64,000 nt of DNA from Nostoc sp. C052 (GTDB lineage: Bacteria > Cyanobacteriota > Cyanobacteriia > Cyanobacteriales > Nostocaceae). Location: assembly GCF_013393905.1 (NCBI RefSeq), contig NZ_CP040272.1, positions 6,767,501 to 6,831,500 of the forward strand. The letters are read 5' to 3'. Below are positions 62,401 to 64,000 of the stretch, piece by piece. Below the pieces are notes generated by a model. The model was not told the DNA's origin. It did not search any database and worked only from the letters and a program-made list of their open reading frames with translations. Both the position numbers and the translations under genes were made by a program. Within the stretch, counting starts at the first letter, position 1. Each line of letters starts with the position of its first letter.

Positions 62401-63031
62401 AGCAGCAACAAAATTAAAAGAAGCAAATTATCTCCACTTTTCTTGTCACGGTTCTTTCAACTTAAATTATCCCCAAAATTCTTTTTTATTATTAGCAGAT
62501 GCCTTTGTTTCCCCTATTCCTGATGATGCTAACCCAGAAAGATATCTCAAGGTTTCCGATACGGAAGCTATAGATTTAAGTAAATGTTTGACATTGGGTA
62601 ATTTATTTGAACGAACCTTCGACTTTAGTCAAACTCGTCTCGTGGTTCTCTCAGCCTGCGAAACAGGTTTAACTGACTTCAATAATACCAGCGATGAATA
62701 TATCGGCTTACCTAGTGGCTTTCTCTACGCAGGTAGTAGCAGTGTTGTAAGTAGTCTATGGACGGTAAACGATTTATCAACATCCTTTTTGATGATTAAG
62801 TTCATTCAAAATTTAAAAGATGCTACAGATATGTCAATACCACTTGCTATGAATCAAGCCCAGCGTTGGTTGCGGGATGCTACTAAAGAAGAATTGCAGG
62901 AATGGGTAAAAAAATTGGCGTTAGATAGCACTAAGAAAGGAATGATACGTCGTCAAATTAATAATATGACTGGAGAGCAACCATTCAACTCTCCCTTTCA
63001 TTGGGCTGCATTTACTGCTGTTGGCAAATAG
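59402..63031 (+). pseudogene. CHAT-TPR protein gene, 3' fragment: 14 repeats and CHAT protease domain
   Basis: Continuation of the gene interrupted at 58250; from the ATG at 59411 (MTQNNLAAAYTDRIKG) the frame runs 1206 residues. Fourteen 46-residue units (138 bp each, 59411-61342) of TPR-like type with the core ADNIExAIxAYTAALTVxTREAL. Then a helical linker (about 645-770) and a C-terminal CHAT peptidase domain (about 800-1206) with catalytic His1013 (HFSCHGS) and Cys1083 (LSACETGLTD). CHAT proteases of this kind act like caspases in conflict or programmed-death systems. Whether the 3' fragment is expressed alone from an internal start is unknown, so it is called a disrupted gene. Confidence 0.85.
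59411..61342 (+). repeat. Fourteen direct 138-bp repeats coding for TPR-like units
   Basis: Units repeat without gaps or insertions, 138 bases each, most over 85% identical. Variation is concentrated at a few codons: TREALPIDW/PLDW/PQYW, AIAYSD/ANAYTD/GLAYSD and DNIEI/DNIEQ. Each codes for a helix-turn-helix pair. High similarity indicates recent amplification or gene conversion. Confidence 0.9.
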
Positions 63032-63041
63032 GAGAATAATA

Positions 63042-63374
63042 ATGTCTGATTATGAAACAACTGTTAATATTTTTATCCATCTGCTGAATACTCAATCTTC
63101 TCTATTTTCAGCAGAGGATAAAATTACACTAATGAAATTGATTAATAACCAACCTGATGACATTGAATCTTTATCCAATGCTATCTCAGATTGGTGTGCA
63201 AAACATTCTGAAGTAGATAAAGCTTTAGGAGAATTTGAGAAAATAGTAGTAAGAGGGCCAGGGGATAAGCAAGCAAATACAAATATTCCCAAATACGAAC
63301 TTGATAAAAAGAATATACTTAATGAGATTCAACAAAGTTCGTCATCTGCTAAGGAGACAAAAAAAAGGACTTAG
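63042..63374 (+). CDS. Small helical protein next to the CHAT gene
   Basis: 110 residues from the ATG at 63042, which has 'ggag' eight bases upstream; a longer frame from 63021 overlaps the CHAT gene end. Residues 1-65 (TVNIFIHLLNTQSSLFSAED ... ISDWCAKHSEVDKALGEF) are predicted helical and of a size and style like the small adaptor (effector-associated) domains that neighbour CHAT and caspase-like proteins, but no family is recognised. The C-terminal 40 residues are charged and likely disordered (SSSSAKETKKRT). It lies 10 bases behind the CHAT gene and probably belongs to the same transcript. Confidence 0.6.
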   Translation: MSDYETTVNIFIHLLNTQSSLFSAEDKITLMKLINNQPDDIESLSNAISDWCAKHSEVDKALGEFEKIVVRGPGDKQANTNIPKYELDKKNILNEIQQSSSSAKETKKRT

Positions 63375-63404
63375 GCTAAGGGACTTTCAAGTAATAAAAT
63401 ATCC

Positions 63405-63478
63405 CAATATTTCTTGTAGGATGGGCGTCTCGCCTGTCCTGTGAACTGGGCGGGCAAGATGCCCACCCCACAATATTG
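63405..63478. repeat. Inverted-repeat element
   Basis: 'caatatttcttgtagg' and 'ccacaatattg' at the two ends, with an inner inverted pair 'atgggcgtctcgcctgtcc' and 'gggcaagatgcccacc'. It belongs to the common cyanobacterial 'ggatgggcatcttgcccgcc' family. Non-coding. Confidence 0.65.
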
Positions 63479-63500
63479 AATAATTTATCTTTAATTTAAA

Positions 63501-64000
63501 ATGGATTATTTTTCAACAGGAAAGATAGCTTATCCTAAACTAACTCTTTATGTCTTTCATCTGAAGCATAGCTTGGCACAAAAACCTAAGATTCCTGTAA
63601 AAAATGCCAACGATTTATGGTTAAAATGCCAGCAGCTTGGTAAACAACTGGGTATTCCTAAACTAGAAACTTTACCTGAACTGATTGAAAAAGCAAATAA
63701 TAAAAAAACTAGCATCACTGGAGAAATACTTCCCGAACGTTTATTAAAATTTACCGCCATCCAACATCAACAAAATCTACACTTAAGCGGTGAAGCTAAT
63801 CCCCTAGAAATTCACGATACCTACGCCCTTGATTTAACTCTACGTTATCCTGATCCAGAAGTAAAACTTTCTGATTTAAGAGGGCTAAATCCAGATGATT
63901 GCTTACTTTCTAAAAATATCAAAGCTTCTCTAGGACAAACCCTAGTATTTTTTGCTCAACCTCTAGGAAAAATAGATGATGAACAAGCATTCGCTAATGC
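63501..64000 (+). CDS. Hypothetical protein, 5' part (cut by window edge)
   Basis: 166 codons of an open frame from the ATG at 63501 (MDYFSTGKIAYPKLTLYVFH...) to the window end. No recognised domain; the pattern LTLRYPDPEVKLSDLRGLNPDD looks like a beta-rich structured domain. It follows the CHAT gene and the small helical protein gene on the same strand and may be part of the same locus. Confidence 0.6.
   Translation, partial: MDYFSTGKIAYPKLTLYVFHLKHSLAQKPKIPVKNANDLWLKCQQLGKQLGIPKLETLPELIEKANNKKTSITGEILPERLLKFTAIQHQQNLHLSGEANPLEIHDTYALDLTLRYPDPEVKLSDLRGLNPDDCLLSKNIKASLGQTLVFFAQPLGKIDDEQAFAN

Noticed and set aside
59411..63031. The 3' part of the CHAT gene as an independent intact gene.
   Set aside because: Its ATG lies just behind the insertion sequence, and the reading frame continues the upstream fragment exactly once the element and one target copy are removed.

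Overview
The window is chromosomal DNA from a filamentous, Nostoc/Anabaena-type cyanobacterium. The evidence is the repeated HIP1 octamer (GCGATCGC), oxygenic-photosynthesis genes (psbH, psbN), the cyanobacterial NDH-1 block ndhA-I-G-E followed by nadK, a Mo-dependent-nitrogenase-C family gene, and many short 7-bp-period and palindromic repeats between genes. No plasmid or phage backbone is visible.

Layout. 1-13.6 kb is housekeeping: 5' part of ATP synthase beta (atpD), a SirB1-type protein, an SRPBCC protein, a TM-helix-repeat channel-like protein, a dynamin/Era-like GTPase, tpiA, folP, a stomatin/SPFH protein, a tandem pair of small membrane proteins, rpsU, pth, tatA, a broken Uma2 gene, psbH and psbN. 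13.6-20.4 kb holds a GH38 alpha-mannosidase, two unknown proteins and a lysophospholipase-like hydrolase. 20.4-24.7 kb is an arsenosugar locus (arsM, PiT transporter, arsS, SDR) with gene remnants. 25-34 kb holds an OmpR-type regulator and a signalling group (CHASE3-PAS histidine kinase, Rcp1-type REC protein, REC-histidine kinase). 34-42 kb is envelope/polysaccharide-related: a cellulose-synthase-like GT2 with probable PilZ domain, two tandem GT39-like mannosyltransferase-type membrane proteins and an OlsB-like acyltransferase. 42-48.3 kb is nadK, ndhE-G-I-A, gltA and sixA.

48.3-64 kb is accessory. A three-gene overlapping operon encodes a RusA-like resolvase, a PD-(D/E)XK nuclease fused through a HEPN-like helical segment to two copies of an antitoxin module, and a RelE/ParE toxin. 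Then come DUF29, a DHH phosphoesterase, HNH endonuclease, alr and tRNA-Leu(UAG), a MITE, a 21-bp tandem array, a MazF/DUF2281 toxin-antitoxin pair beside a brnT stump, and a CHAT-protease gene with fourteen near-identical 46-residue repeats. That gene is split by an IS5-type element whose ends, 3-bp target duplication and -1 frameshift site can all be read. Two further genes follow, the last cut by the window edge.

Main themes. (1) The RusA/nuclease-antitoxin/RelE operon looks like a composite toxin-antitoxin or defence island and is the best candidate for an undescribed system. (2) The CHAT locus is a candidate caspase-like conflict system, currently interrupted by an insertion sequence. (3) Small interspersed repeats have entered coding sequences in frame at several places, including a 21-bp insertion exactly inside a HIP1 site that can be dated by comparison with the neighbouring paralogue. 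(4) Several MITE-like elements with clear terminal inverted repeats lie in intergenic DNA. All calls are from reading the sequence; no database search was run.
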